The position numbers were made by a program, and so were the translations under genes. A stretch of DNA of 64,000 nucleotides from Owenia fusiformis (taxonomy: Eukaryota; Annelida; Polychaeta; Sabellida; Oweniidae), in the NCBI GenBank assembly GCA_903813345.2, contig CAIIXF020000007.1, positions 1,245,730-1,309,729 on the forward strand, given 5' to 3'. The notes beneath the pieces are model-generated. The model did not search any database, was not told where the DNA came from, and worked only from the letters and a program-made list of their open reading frames with translations. Below, in pieces: positions 51,671-62,720 of the stretch; position 1 is the stretch's first letter, and every line of letters begins with the position of its first letter.

Positions 51671-52028
51671 ATCATGCACAATTGTATCCTGATGTGTTGG
51701 GTCAGTCATTTTGGCCGTCAATGTGCAAATCATGGCAAAAGTTTCTGTTATATAAAACACTTACTCATCATCTGAACAAATAGTAGAGTCCTTGTTAAGT
51801 TATGAGGCGTCAGAGCCAGGTGTTTGAAAACTAGCCAAAAAGATTAATGTCAATCACTAAAGATGATGTCTTCAAATTTTCAAGACTCCTTACAGGCAGT
51901 TACAGCCAGGCTGTTCAGCTGGGTCATTCACAACAAGCAAAAAGCTCTTAGTTCTCATCATGTGACTATATACGTAGAATCCTTATAAAACCATGAAGCA
52001 TCAGAGCCAGGTGTTGGAAAGTAGCTAG

Positions 52029-52252
52029 CTAGTGTGAGTGAGTGTGCTCGTGTAAGGTGGCATCTTTGAATGAGTGAGTGTGCTTGTATAAGGTGGCTTC
52101 TTTAGGTGAATGAGTGTGCTCGTGTAAGGTGGCATCTTTTGATGAGTGAGCGTGCTTGTGTAAAGTGGCATCTTTGGGTGAGTGAGTGTGCTCGTGTGAG
52201 GTGGCATCTTTGGGTGAGTGAGTGTGCTTGTGTGAGGTGGCATCTTTGGTAT
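52029..52252. repeat. 36-bp minisatellite, about 6 copies
   Basis: The unit includes GAGTGAGTGTGCTCGTGT and AAGGTGGCATCTTTGG. Because 36 is divisible by 3 it stays open in several frames and gives repetitive pseudo-peptides; there is no sign of a real gene. Confidence 0.9.
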
Positions 52253-54134
52253 ATTGTATGTTGAGTAATAGGTGGTTTCTGGAGTTAATGGCAAGTTTAC
52301 GATCTAACCACGAATGTTGAGAACCAAATGTTGGCGGCAACTGGTCACACGTCACACTTGCAGCTGTGAGCAATGGCAAACCTGGTCAGACTTAATGCAT
52401 ATTGCTGCTTGGTTGACCAATGGAAAGCCATCTTTAGTTGTTTTCAATAATAAACATTTTAGCTAGTTTTCAAAACCCTGGCTCTAAATTGTAAATGATT
52501 CTGCTGAATGGCTTGTAAAGGATTCCAATGTCTGGATTGTATGCAAACCTTGCTAGTCTCCACTGTATGATTGCATTGGATTTCAGACTTGTACTAAATA
52601 CAAGATTAGCATATAAAATATAGTGTCCTATATACTTAACATTTGAAGATGTTTTAATGCCTTGGTTTGTATATATTTCTAACTTTAAATGCTGCGAAAT
52701 GGTAAAATTGACCACACCCTCTTTTCAACATTTTTATGGGAAAGGATTCTAAAATGTTTCGAATAAAATACTTCCCATCATCTAATAATTAAAATCTTCA
52801 TATTGTTATATCAGACAAAGCCAGTAGATGTTCCTTGAATACTAATAAGTGTTGCATCCCAATGCATTTTTAATTTGAACCTAGAAAATGAAGTTTTTTT
52901 TGCCAGTTTTCAACAATCATCACATTTTTGGGGCTGTGGGGAGGGGTTCTACAACTCAAAGATATACATTTTTAACAAATTCAAGTGACTATTTACTTCT
53001 AAAAGAGTTTCTTTACCTAGAGAACATACCTTTAGAAAAAGTATTACTTTGGACCACCTTTATACTCATTAAAGAAAGTGAAATGTAAGAACCTGATTAT
53101 CAAGTGATGTTGCCATAGCAACTGAATTGTTAGACATATTACATAAATGATATGATGAATTATTTTATCTTCACCTCTAATCATGCTATGTGCTTCAGAT
53201 AGTTTAAGAATCAAGAATATGAAGAAAATGCTGAAAACCCACAAAATAATACATTTCTAAGGTAACTAATAGTGATCTATTACTGTTGCTATAGCAACGG
53301 ATTAAGATTTTTTCTTGATTTTCACCATACAGATTAAGCATCATACTTAAACTAATTCCTGAAAATTTCAAGTCTATATCTTTATTAGTGTCTGATATAT
53401 AAAGGTGTCTTATAGTACCCCCAGTAGATTTTCTTAGGGGGGGTATAAGAAATGGTTTGTAGAGAGTTGCCCAAGGGTGCCGCTCCGGCATTCCATGGTT
53501 TTGAGGTCCCAACCCTATATTCATGCTGAAAAGTTAAAAAAAACATTGTAATCCGAAGAAAACGATTAGCTTTGAACTTTCTGCCAGAATATTGGCAAAA
53601 ACTTTCAGGAGGTGAATACGATTTTCGTGAGAGATTGGGAGGTGAGTGCGGGATTGGGCGGGATAATACGATTTTTTTCAATACCAAAAATATTCCCGGG
53701 TGTTATTGAGGTAAATAGGGGATATCGTATTATTTTTTGAGGGATGCCATTTTTACCCATGAGTGAATATCGCAATCTCCACGAGTGAGCGCAGCGCAGA
53801 GGGTACTATTTTAAAGACGTCGTCTTAGTTGGATACAATTTTAGTGGCGCATACCAAAATTATCTTGTATTATTATCGCCATATATATTCTATAGTACAA
53901 CGAATGATCCCTTTTATCGGGTATGCGCTACAAATATGTGAATATGATTGTGTGCACAGCATCCCTTTAGTTTATGAAATATCACAAATTCAAATTTAAA
54001 AATAACCGCTGATATCCGCATCTTGTTTACATGATATCCGCACCGCTTATTTTCGTATAGCACAATCTGGACAGGGTGTAATGTGAACTTCAGATTGACG
54101 AATTTATGGAGGGTGGCAGTTACAAAGGACTTAC

Positions 54135-54242
54135 CCCACTTGCTGAGCGTTTCTTAGAGGCTTCGTCTGAGTCGGGCCGCGGAGTACTCCCCCTGCCTCC
54201 CAGTTCCCTCAAAACCTTCAGCATGATGAACTTATTCTTTGC
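54135..54242 (-). CDS. KCNH (ERG): Candidate upstream exon of ERG (post-PAS linker)
   Basis: A 108-nt stretch bounded by TTACAG and GTAAGT on the minus strand, open in phase 0 at both ends, so it can join in frame to either 42012 or 38674. It codes AKNKFIMLKVLRELGGRGST, then an Arg/Ser-rich piece. It is GC-richer than its surroundings. The start resembles the AKTFRLKLPALLAL block that follows the PAS domain in human ERG1, which is the basis for assignment. No start codon context, so earlier exons must exist to the right. Confidence 0.5.
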
Positions 54243-55394
54243 CTGTAATTAAAGAAAAACGTTTTACTAATTTTCAAGCTGAAAATTGTATCCCACTTTT
54301 CCTATCCTGCGGTACCTACATGTATATGTACTTTAATTTCCCGAGTACATATCGTATTCGTAGCTATAGCCTGCAAAAAGAAAATGGTGAAATATTTTAT
54401 TAACCTTCAAGCTTAAAAATGTACCCCACCACGCTTTCCATCCAAGTCCCGCGGTCCCTTCATGTTTGAATCTAGGTACCTTAGCTTCCTAAAGCACATA
54501 TCTTACACTTTTCCTGCAATTAAAGAAAAATAGTAAAATATTTGATAAACCTTCAAGTTGAAAAACGTATGCCCTCAATTACTAGTCCTTAGGATCATTA
54601 CCATAAGTGTTTTTCATGTAATCATTTCATTATTTCAAATATAAACATATATCAAAATACAATCAGCTAATTGCCAAGGTTTTTCAACAATGAGTGTTTC
54701 ATGACAGGTCTTAATGAAATAACAGTCCTGTCTGCTTGTTTTACCTGTGTTCCAAACATATTAGCTCCAGGTATCATATATCAGCCTCGTATATTGTTAA
54801 TTGTACTTTAGGTCGAGTCAAACTAAAAGTGTTTATATCCTTTCGTGTTGAAGAAAACTGACTTATGATATAAAGAAAGAAGACTTTATATGTAGAGGGC
54901 CCCATGTGCCAAGATGCAACCAAAAACCCTTGCATTGTATCTCTGTTTCTCTTTTCCTTCAAAACGCCACCCAGGAGAAAAAGTGTGAATGACATTCCGA
55001 TTCCTTGTTGATAATGATAAACGCAGCTACAATTATATCGGGCTACAATGATATCAAAACATGAGAAAATCATGAGAAATGTTATGCCATTCGCAAGAGC
55101 GTTGGTGATTGTTTTTTAATCAAATTAACAAAGCTCATTGGTGCCTCGTGTTGCCTCATGTTGCCAGTAGAGAGATCATTAAAAGAATACATCTACATAA
55201 TTGATCAGAACACATCACGCTAGAAGATCATTAGGGATTAGAAAGCAAGGATTATCTATTTTTTGCATGGGATCTCACCATCCGATTTGGTTTCGATCAT
55301 TAGCACTTTACAGCTGGTTCGAATGTGGGACACAACCCTGGGCCCAACCCAAAACAAAGATGTCATACATCGAATTCAATTAACAATGAATGAG

Positions 55395-56170
55395 ACTCCC
55401 ATACTGAGTTTGTGAGAATCTACATGCACCCCATATCGAGTTTACGTAATTAAAAGTGTTGCCCACATGCACTTTATATTTACAAAATTCATGATATTGC
55501 GACCTCATTCGAGTTTGCGAAAATCACAATGTTGCCTATGCCATGTTTAAGAGAATCAAAAGGCAACCAGAAACTTTAAGAAATTTAATGTTTTGTCCAA
55601 ACTGAGTTTGAAAGATCAAGAAGTAAGCCAAATCAAGTTTACAAAAATTAAAATGTAGCCTGAACTGATCATGAGTTTATGAAAATAAAGATATTGTCTG
55701 AACAAAGTTGAAGGAAATCAACATGAGCTTGAACCGAATCGAGTTAATGAGAAAGAAAATGTAGTCCGAATTTGAAGAGAATCAATAAATGAAACAGTGA
55801 CTGAACAATCAAATTGTAACACGAACCAAGTTTATAAAAGTCAAGGTTTTGCCCAAACCTTGGTACAAGAATCAACATGTTGCCCAAATGAGTTTATGAT
55901 GAGAATCAAGATGTAGTACAGATTGAGTAAAGGAAAATCAAGCGAGGTAAGGAGAACCAATAAATACCCTGAACTTAATCAACGGGAATCGAATTGTTTA
56001 AACCAATTTTGGGGGAATCGAGATGTAATCTCAACTGAGTTTATTTGAATCAAAATGTTGCCTGAACCGAGTTTACAAGAATCAAGATATGTAGTGCGAA
56101 CTAAGTTCAAGAGAATCAAATTATTTCCTGGACCAAGTTTACAAAAATCAAGATGTAGTCCTATGTAAGT
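55395..56170. repeat. Highly diverged ~34-bp minisatellite, about 22 copies
   Basis: A long series of imperfect units of the form GAGTTTACAAGAATCAA, then GATGTAGCC or ATGTTGCC, then GAACC, spaced about 33-35 bp apart. Copies vary so much that a strict repeat finder may miss the array. It is an old array no longer homogenised. Confidence 0.75.
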
Positions 56171-56300
56171 ATACTGTGTGGCCCAAAAATCAAGAACCAA
56201 GACACACGCAGACAAGCCTATGATGCAGTGACCTTAACCAAGATTTATATCTCAATCATGTCAAAGATAATCCCAGATGTGAATGTGGAAACATTGCAAA

Positions 56301-56934
56301 ATGTCACCACCTAGTTGCGCACAATAGATTTTGAATTCCTGAGAACTTGTAGATGACTTTGAAAAAAACTGGTCAATTTGAAGCAAGTTGAATTTTTGTC
56401 CTTTAGAAGATCATTGAAGGTCAAATATTTTGTTGACCTTGAGAATATCATTGAAGATCAAACGTATAGTCGGAATTGAACTTTTGAGAACATCCAGATG
56501 ATTTTGAAAAATAAAATGGTCAATTTGAAGCAAGTTGAAAAAGACCTTTTTGACATTGAGAAGGTCAAATCTCAAATCTAATGTCAGATTTGAACTTCTG
56601 ATAACTTGTAGATGATTTTGAAAAAAGGGTCAATTAGAAGCAAGTTGACAAAATAACTTTTTGACATTTTTTTACCTTGAAATGTCACTGAAGGTCAAAT
56701 CTTAGATATGAAGTCATATTTGAAATTTTGAAAACTGAAATGAAAATGAAAATGATTTTGATAATAACTGAAGTCAGTCTAAACAGTATTTGTTAAGTTA
56801 TTGGAAGTTTTAAGAATTTGTTGGAGACGCCATCCGCCGATCGCCAACCTCCACCCGCCGATCACTAACCGCCGATCGCCGTCACAAAAAGACGGAGACA
56901 TTACCAATATTTCACCACTTTTCGGTGGTGACAT
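56301..56934. mobile_element. Tandem-repeat-carrying element with hairpin end, copy 2
   Basis: Same architecture as 33418-34974: left end ATGTCACCAC, here about four of the GGTCAAAT/GAAGCAAGTTGA units, the GTCTAAACAGTATTTGTTAA stretch, a GC-rich GCCGATCGCC-type short array, and an end hairpin closing in GGTGGTGACAT. Shorter by fewer internal units, which shows that the repeat number varies between copies. Confidence 0.8.
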
Positions 56935-57101
56935 AAAACCTATAAAATATATATGTAACACTTCATTTAGGACAATCAAAGCAGAGGACTTAGGCAATGT
57001 CCTCTTGTCCAATCCGTTTCGTTTACTCAATATAATGTATGATAATGTTGCATATTTAAACGAATACAATAATCTAATAATAACCAAGTTTTTGTACATA
57101 C

Positions 57102-57240
57102 AGTAGCTCATCTTAGTTCGATCATACTTTTCCATTAGCTTAGTTTGTTCTTCACAATAAGACATCTCGTGATCTTTGATATTGTTGATGGGAGCATTTT
57201 TCCATATATCATATGTTCTTTTGTACAACTTCTCGAATTC
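57102..57240 (-). CDS. Unrecognised protein-coding exon
   Basis: A 139-nt exon with a good acceptor (pyrimidine-rich, ending CATCTAG, directly preceded by an in-frame stop) and a GTATGT donor. It codes about 46 charged residues: EFEKLYKRTYDIWKNAPI, then NNIKDHEMSYCEEQTKLMEK and YDRTKMSY. The composition and splice sites look like real coding sequence, probably helical. I do not recognise the family. It could belong to a gene lying to the right on the minus strand, to a gene nested in the ERG locus, or to an ERG 5' exon, though it does not resemble the PAS region. Confidence 0.45.
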
Positions 57241-60200
57241 CTAGATGAGAACGAAATCTGTAAAACTCCCACGAAGCCTGTTAATAATTTTGACACGTTC
57301 TTCTGTCTTGTTCTGATTTAATTCTTTAAATGCATCTGATAGACCATTTGGGAATCAGTTTGTTTGATTTTCAATACGTCTGAAGATTACTTACTTACAA
57401 CTACAGAGTATAGGGCAAATCTGGAAATTGACGGGAGGCAAAACATTTTTGTCTGAAATACACAAGGCCTGTGTTTGAAATTTCAACCAGAAAGCCAATT
57501 TGTTTAACTTGATTCGAAGTTCTCTCAAGGGGCTGTCCTCTCCCTTTGGATCTGATATTCGTCACAAAACAAATCCCCCCCCCTTAAAATTGAACGGACA
57601 ATTATGTCCATGGGAAATTGAAATAATGTGAAATAAGCTAGGTAAGTTGGGAGAGTCTGGGTTAACCGAACTATAATTTATTAGACCCTGCTCATTGAGA
57701 AGTACGCCATATCTTGAAAAAATTCTAGAAAACTACAGGGTATCTCAAAAATGCAAAACATTCAAAGTCATCACACTCACCTCAAGTATTGCTTATATTT
57801 CTTATAGTTTGTCAACGGATGGATAATTCAATTTATAATAAAATTATGAAATATACTAGTAATATGATATTAATTCATAATTATTTGAACCATACAATAA
57901 TATTGATAAATGGATCGAAGTGTTTTCAAAATTCACCAATTCTTATCTTTGAACTGTTGGTTAATCACAATGCTTTTCAAGTATCTATCTCTTTGTATTA
58001 ATATTACTTTCATTTAATGTAAAATCAGAAATCACACCATTTAGTTTTCACTAAAATCAGTGTTCAAATTTAAGTGGAAAACGAAATTCATGGTATTTCA
58101 ATATCAACTTTTTGTTTTGTTTTTGTTTTCTATCATGATTTCCAAAACATTTTAACATACCTAGTACATTGAAAAATCAATTCATCAAAAAACGTCAATA
58201 AACTTAAAACTTTCAAGGGCAGAATTTCTAGGCAACTTTTATGCAAAATGATGTGTCAAGAAATTTTGTGTTTTAAAGGATGTAAAACTGATCTTGATGA
58301 CCAAAATGCCACTAAACCGCAATTTCAGTGCTGTTCAAATGATCGGTCGATATGATCGCAGAGTACACGACGCTTGATGTGGTACGTCGATGTTGTCAAA
58401 GCCAAATATTCAAGTCAATGATTGAAATATCAAAATAAACACTTACCCCGCCATTATGAAAGAATGAATAGATAACTGCAGCAACCTTCTGATACTGACC
58501 AGTACCGTGTAACTGTTTTTATGTGGTCCCGATGTTTTTTTAAATTGAAATTACTGTTGTTACGTACAGCTGCTTACAGTTACTTCACTTGATCACAACT
58601 GTCCAGCAACAGTTTATTCCACGTGGTCCAAATATGTGTAACGTAAATTGAAACTGATCATGAGTCTAATTACTAATTTATTCCACGTGCTATGTGCATA
58701 TAAATCACTGTCCTGTCTACTCACAATTTAAACCACGAGGCTAACTCCTATTCAGTAACAATTCGTATGGTGTCTGCCAATAATCACTTTTTACTGACCA
58801 GATGAATAAGATATCTTACTTATTAAAAATGAATTTAATCTATTGCATTAAATTTATAATTATCTACATTGTATATCTCTTACACTATTCTTTGTTGAAT
58901 AAATGCTAACTTGCCTAAAAGACCTGCTGAGTAAACTGTTTGGTGTATGTCAAATAGACGTATTCAATAAACCGTATGCCAGAATGGAATTCAAATGATG
59001 ATTAGAAAGACTGAATTCAATCCAGCATCCTTCCACTTAAGAACCCGTTATCAACATATGCGTAAAAAGAGTTCCATAAATCAGATTCCGTGTCCAAACT
59101 GCCCTGTCTTAGCATGATTACTGCGAGACAAGTTTAATTGCAGCTAGTGTCAAAAGCTGTCACATTGATTCAAGCAAATACGCTACAAGGGAGAGATTTC
59201 AATTCAAAGGTCTTTAGAACCGTCACGTAATCTACCAATCACCCCTCGATTTAAGTAAATTAGTTAGACCAGAATCTAAACGTAATTACTCTTCAAGAAT
59301 CAAAAGCACGCTTAACCTTACCAACCCGGAGGAATTTCCAGATGGATAGACCGAATTACGGGGATAATATGCGGCTTTCTACAGACTGGAATGGTTAAAA
59401 CGATATTAGATTTTGTTCTGATTGTCCCTGTTTTATATTTCAACTAACGATAATTCTGCCTTTCAGCAAAACAAGTAGAGCGAGTATTTTCTGCAGTCAT
59501 CAAGTTGATTTTAGTCTAACAAACGCAATTACTGCATTCAAAACGAACACCAAATGGATGATATAATTATTTTCTATCCTGATTCACAGTAAGAGATCTA
59601 TATAATATCTAACGTTTATATGTTTTTTTAGATCAACGACATTTATGAATATCATAAAACGAGCTCATCTTGCACGCGGAATAATTATGGAACTGTCTTT
59701 ATTTGTCCTGATATGAAAGCTTCGTAATGCCGAAAATGGGTTGTTGCTTTTGGAACATACAAGTCTCTATTATCCATTTAATGGATTCCTTTTTAAATCC
59801 ACTGACTTTATAAACTCAAAGACTGTCTACAAGAATGATGCCACGGCATTTTTGACAAACGATAAGTGGATGATAAACAATTAAATTATATTTGAATAAT
59901 TTGTAAATTGCTTTCCCCTGGCTTTGAGCTTTCGATCATATGTTCCGGCCAATTTTAAATACGGTGTTTCATTTCTCTCATGCTGACAATTAGGTTGAGT
60001 TTGCAATCTTATCAACAACAGATGTAAGAAGGACAATACAAGGAACAACAATACGTACGTGAGGTATTGGTATTTCTATCAAAGGAGAATGTTTACGTTA
60101 AGATCCGATACATTGTAAAACAAAAGTTAACATTAGGAGCCATCGATACAGAAAATATCACAATCGATTTACCCCTGAGGGAAAATAAGTAGATGCTCTT

Positions 60201-60693
60201 TAGTATTTACCGGTATTACAGAAACCGAAGTCCCCGATATTATTGTCCCTCTTTTAAGATACAGATAGCTTGAGATAATTGATTATTAACTAATTGATGC
60301 ATTTGAGGTGGGGTCAGCTATTTGACTTGCCCATATTGCTTTTATTTCAGGGCATTCAATGGCTCTTATTTCACACAATCCCATTTTTAGATTTCATGCA
60401 AACTGATACATAGTATTTTTTCAAACTCCAGGAAGCCTAAAATAGTTTATTAAGACCCAGTTTATGATGCTACTATAAAACTAGATCAGAGTCTATATTG
60501 TCATAAGCTCATATTTCAATATCTATGTTAAAATAAGTGATGTACTATTTCTATGTACTATTTCTTTAAGTATTATCCACCTTAAACAAATATTTTAATA
60601 ATATTTCTATGTCAAACATTTACAAAGATGAACTTAAGAAGACAATTAACGTTATCCAATAACATATTGTGAGCCCTCAATAAAATATATATT

Positions 60694-61062
60694 CAGGGTG
60701 ACATAAAACGCCAGATCTCTACTTTCTCAGTAATAAAAGATATTTTGTGAAAATAGAGTGTTTAATACACGAACGACTATTGTGCTTGGATGGCAATAAC
60801 AACTTTCAGATTTAGAGATATCATGTTTTCGGTCCAGGTATGCTCGAAATCGTCAAAAAAATCAAAAGTACAATTTGTGTTGGAGCATGCCTCCACAGAA
60901 AACGAGTTATCTCTAAATTGCAAAGATGATGATACTATGCAAGTATACCGATCCTTCATGCATTGAACACTCTATCAACACATAAAAAAAATTACGGGGA
61001 ATCTTTAATCATTAAGCAAATTATTTTGAAATTAGAGGGTGACGGTTTTTGTGTCACCCACT
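60694..61062. mobile_element. ~370-bp MITE with CAGGGTGACA ends
   Basis: The left end CAGGGTGACATAAAACGCC is mirrored, less perfectly, by GACGGTTTTTGTGTCACCCA at the right. Nested inverted pairs inside (ATTGAACACTC-like, and GAGATATCATGTTTTC against its complement) extend the hairpin. The flanks do not show a clean TA duplication, so limits may be off by a few bases. Confidence 0.65.
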
Positions 61063-62289
61063 ATAATAATCCAATATAATATGGAATAATGTAATATAAA
61101 GTAATATACTATAATACAAAATCTAAAACATAACAGGATTAAGTATAATATAATTCATGTTAGAATGTAAAATATTTTAGTTTTTTAAAAGAGTCTTGAT
61201 AATATTTATAAGTATAATTGATTCTCGCGAACGGAGACATTTAAAAGTTTAATTACTGTAAGGATGTTGATTATTGGAATCAATTCTAGCCTATTCTAAA
61301 TGTTGTTCAAGTTAACATCATACATTACCCGGTTTATCCTTTATTATTCCAAGTTCCAATCGACTAAACGATTGTTCCTTTTTAATCGGAATCCAATATA
61401 TTTCACTCACGATAATTCTAGTTGGGAGTCGCAAACTCACATTCCCAATACAAAACAAAATTGTAAAATTGAAGTAGCAAAATGGCTTGGAGAATCAATC
61501 ACAAACCATTATAATAGCTTTAGTTGACGAAAATCTATACAAAGCCAATACTTTCTATTCGATCTTAGATAAACATGAAGACAAAATGATACAATGGCCA
61601 GAAACTGCACGGCTGTGTCAACTTAGTTCTTGGAAAATAAATCCCCTGGTACTAATTAGTATGTCATCTGCATTTAAAAGGAAAAAATGATATGTTGGTA
61701 GATTGTCGCGATATTTCATGATTTACATGATTCATTTTTTGTCGTTTAGATTTTGGGCGAATGATCCTATAGTATTATTAGCATTAGTACACATCCGGGT
61801 CTTTTAAGGGTAAAACTGATGTTTGGGGATTATGAGAGATATTCCCAGATTTCACTAACATACTTGTGCATACTCACTTGATATTTTCTGACACGACGGA
61901 TTTCCTTATTTTGTCTCTTGCTTCCGCCTTTAGCACGAACTAAGAATTTACGTCAACCGGCCAACTGACGAAGTGGGGTTTTAGATTATTTCAAACCGAC
62001 TTAATGTTGATGAATTAGCTGTCAGAAACCTAAATTCACTATCTCATTTGATTCAGCTTGAGCTTATCCTAGTTTGGGCTAAATTAACACATGCTCATGG
62101 CTAATGACACCATGGACTGAAAATGACACCTTGGACGAAGTCAGCTAAAAAGTGTACGAGAGTAAAATAAAAAATATGAGTTTCAATATTTACATTAATA
62201 ATTTATTCTTTGACGAACGAAGAGTGTCCAGAATGTACTTGTAAAGTATACACAGTGATAAATATCGCACTTTGAAGAGCAAAATTGAA

Positions 62290-62720
62290 AATAGTCATCA
62301 TGTAATTTACCCCGCATGCCAAACCCTAATCAGTTGTTGCCGCTGGACTTTCTTTGCATGTGAAAAAATTCAAGTTGAACAGATAAGCAGTTTTCCTGGA
62401 ATTCTCATGACAAGATCTATCGAAAAATTAAAAATGACAACCAAATAATTTACCAAGCTTGCCAAAAGCCGAGACAGATCTTGGCACTAGTCTGCTCTTG
62501 CATCTTTTAAAATTTCAAGTTGAATAGACAAGAATTTTTCTTGTTATTTCTTGATGACAAGAATTATGAAAAAATTCAAAATGGCGGATTCATCAAGTCA
62601 TTCAAATGGCCACCATGTAAATTACCCAGCATTCCCCAAAACCTACAGTCTTACATGTTTAAAAATTTCAAGTTGAAGCTCTTTCCTGGAATTTTGAAAG
62701 AAAAGATTTTAAAAAAGTAT
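62290..62720. repeat. ~150-bp tandem repeat, three diverged copies
   Basis: AATTTACC followed by GCATGCCAAAA-like sequence recurs at about 62301, 62446 and 62617, and TTTCAAGTTGAA-like sequence at 62371, 62517 and 62671, each followed by TTCCTGGAATT or a worn version. An open frame across it is incidental. Confidence 0.7.

Larger units (their letters stand above)
50054..53567. mobile_element. 3.5-kb foldback-like element with ~950-bp inverted arms
   Basis: The left arm, about 50054-50996, and right arm, about 52619-53567, are diverged reverse complements; both start at AATCGTTTTCTTCGGATT and include GGAATGCCGGAGCGGCA and GTTGCTATAGCAAC. Mismatches and indels are frequent, so it is older than the 46-kb palindrome. 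The 1.6-kb centre holds two tandem arrays (51012-51670 and 52029-52252). No transposase was recognised and no target duplication is visible. Confidence 0.75.
42013..54134. other. Large repeat-rich region, probably a 12-kb ERG intron
   Basis: No convincing exon. It holds the palindromic element 46142-47789, the MITE 48650-49069, and the foldback-like repeat 50054-53567 with its internal tandem arrays. The stretches 42.0-46.1 kb, 47.8-48.6 kb, 49.1-50.0 kb and 53.6-54.1 kb show nothing I can name. Confidence 0.5.
54243..57101. other. Non-coding region with an old minisatellite and a repeat element
   Basis: Upstream of the candidate ERG exon. It contains the degenerate minisatellite at 55395-56170 and the tandem-repeat-carrying element at 56301-56934. 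The part at 54.2-55.4 kb shows nothing I can support. Confidence 0.5.

Noticed and set aside
52025-52379. Two overlapping repetitive open frames (minus strand)
   Set aside because: The repeat unit is 36 bp, divisible by three, so several frames stay open together. No splice or homology support.
57736-57755. CAGGGTATCTCAAAAATGC, resembling a mariner end
   Set aside because: No matching inverted partner was found downstream, so an element cannot be delimited.
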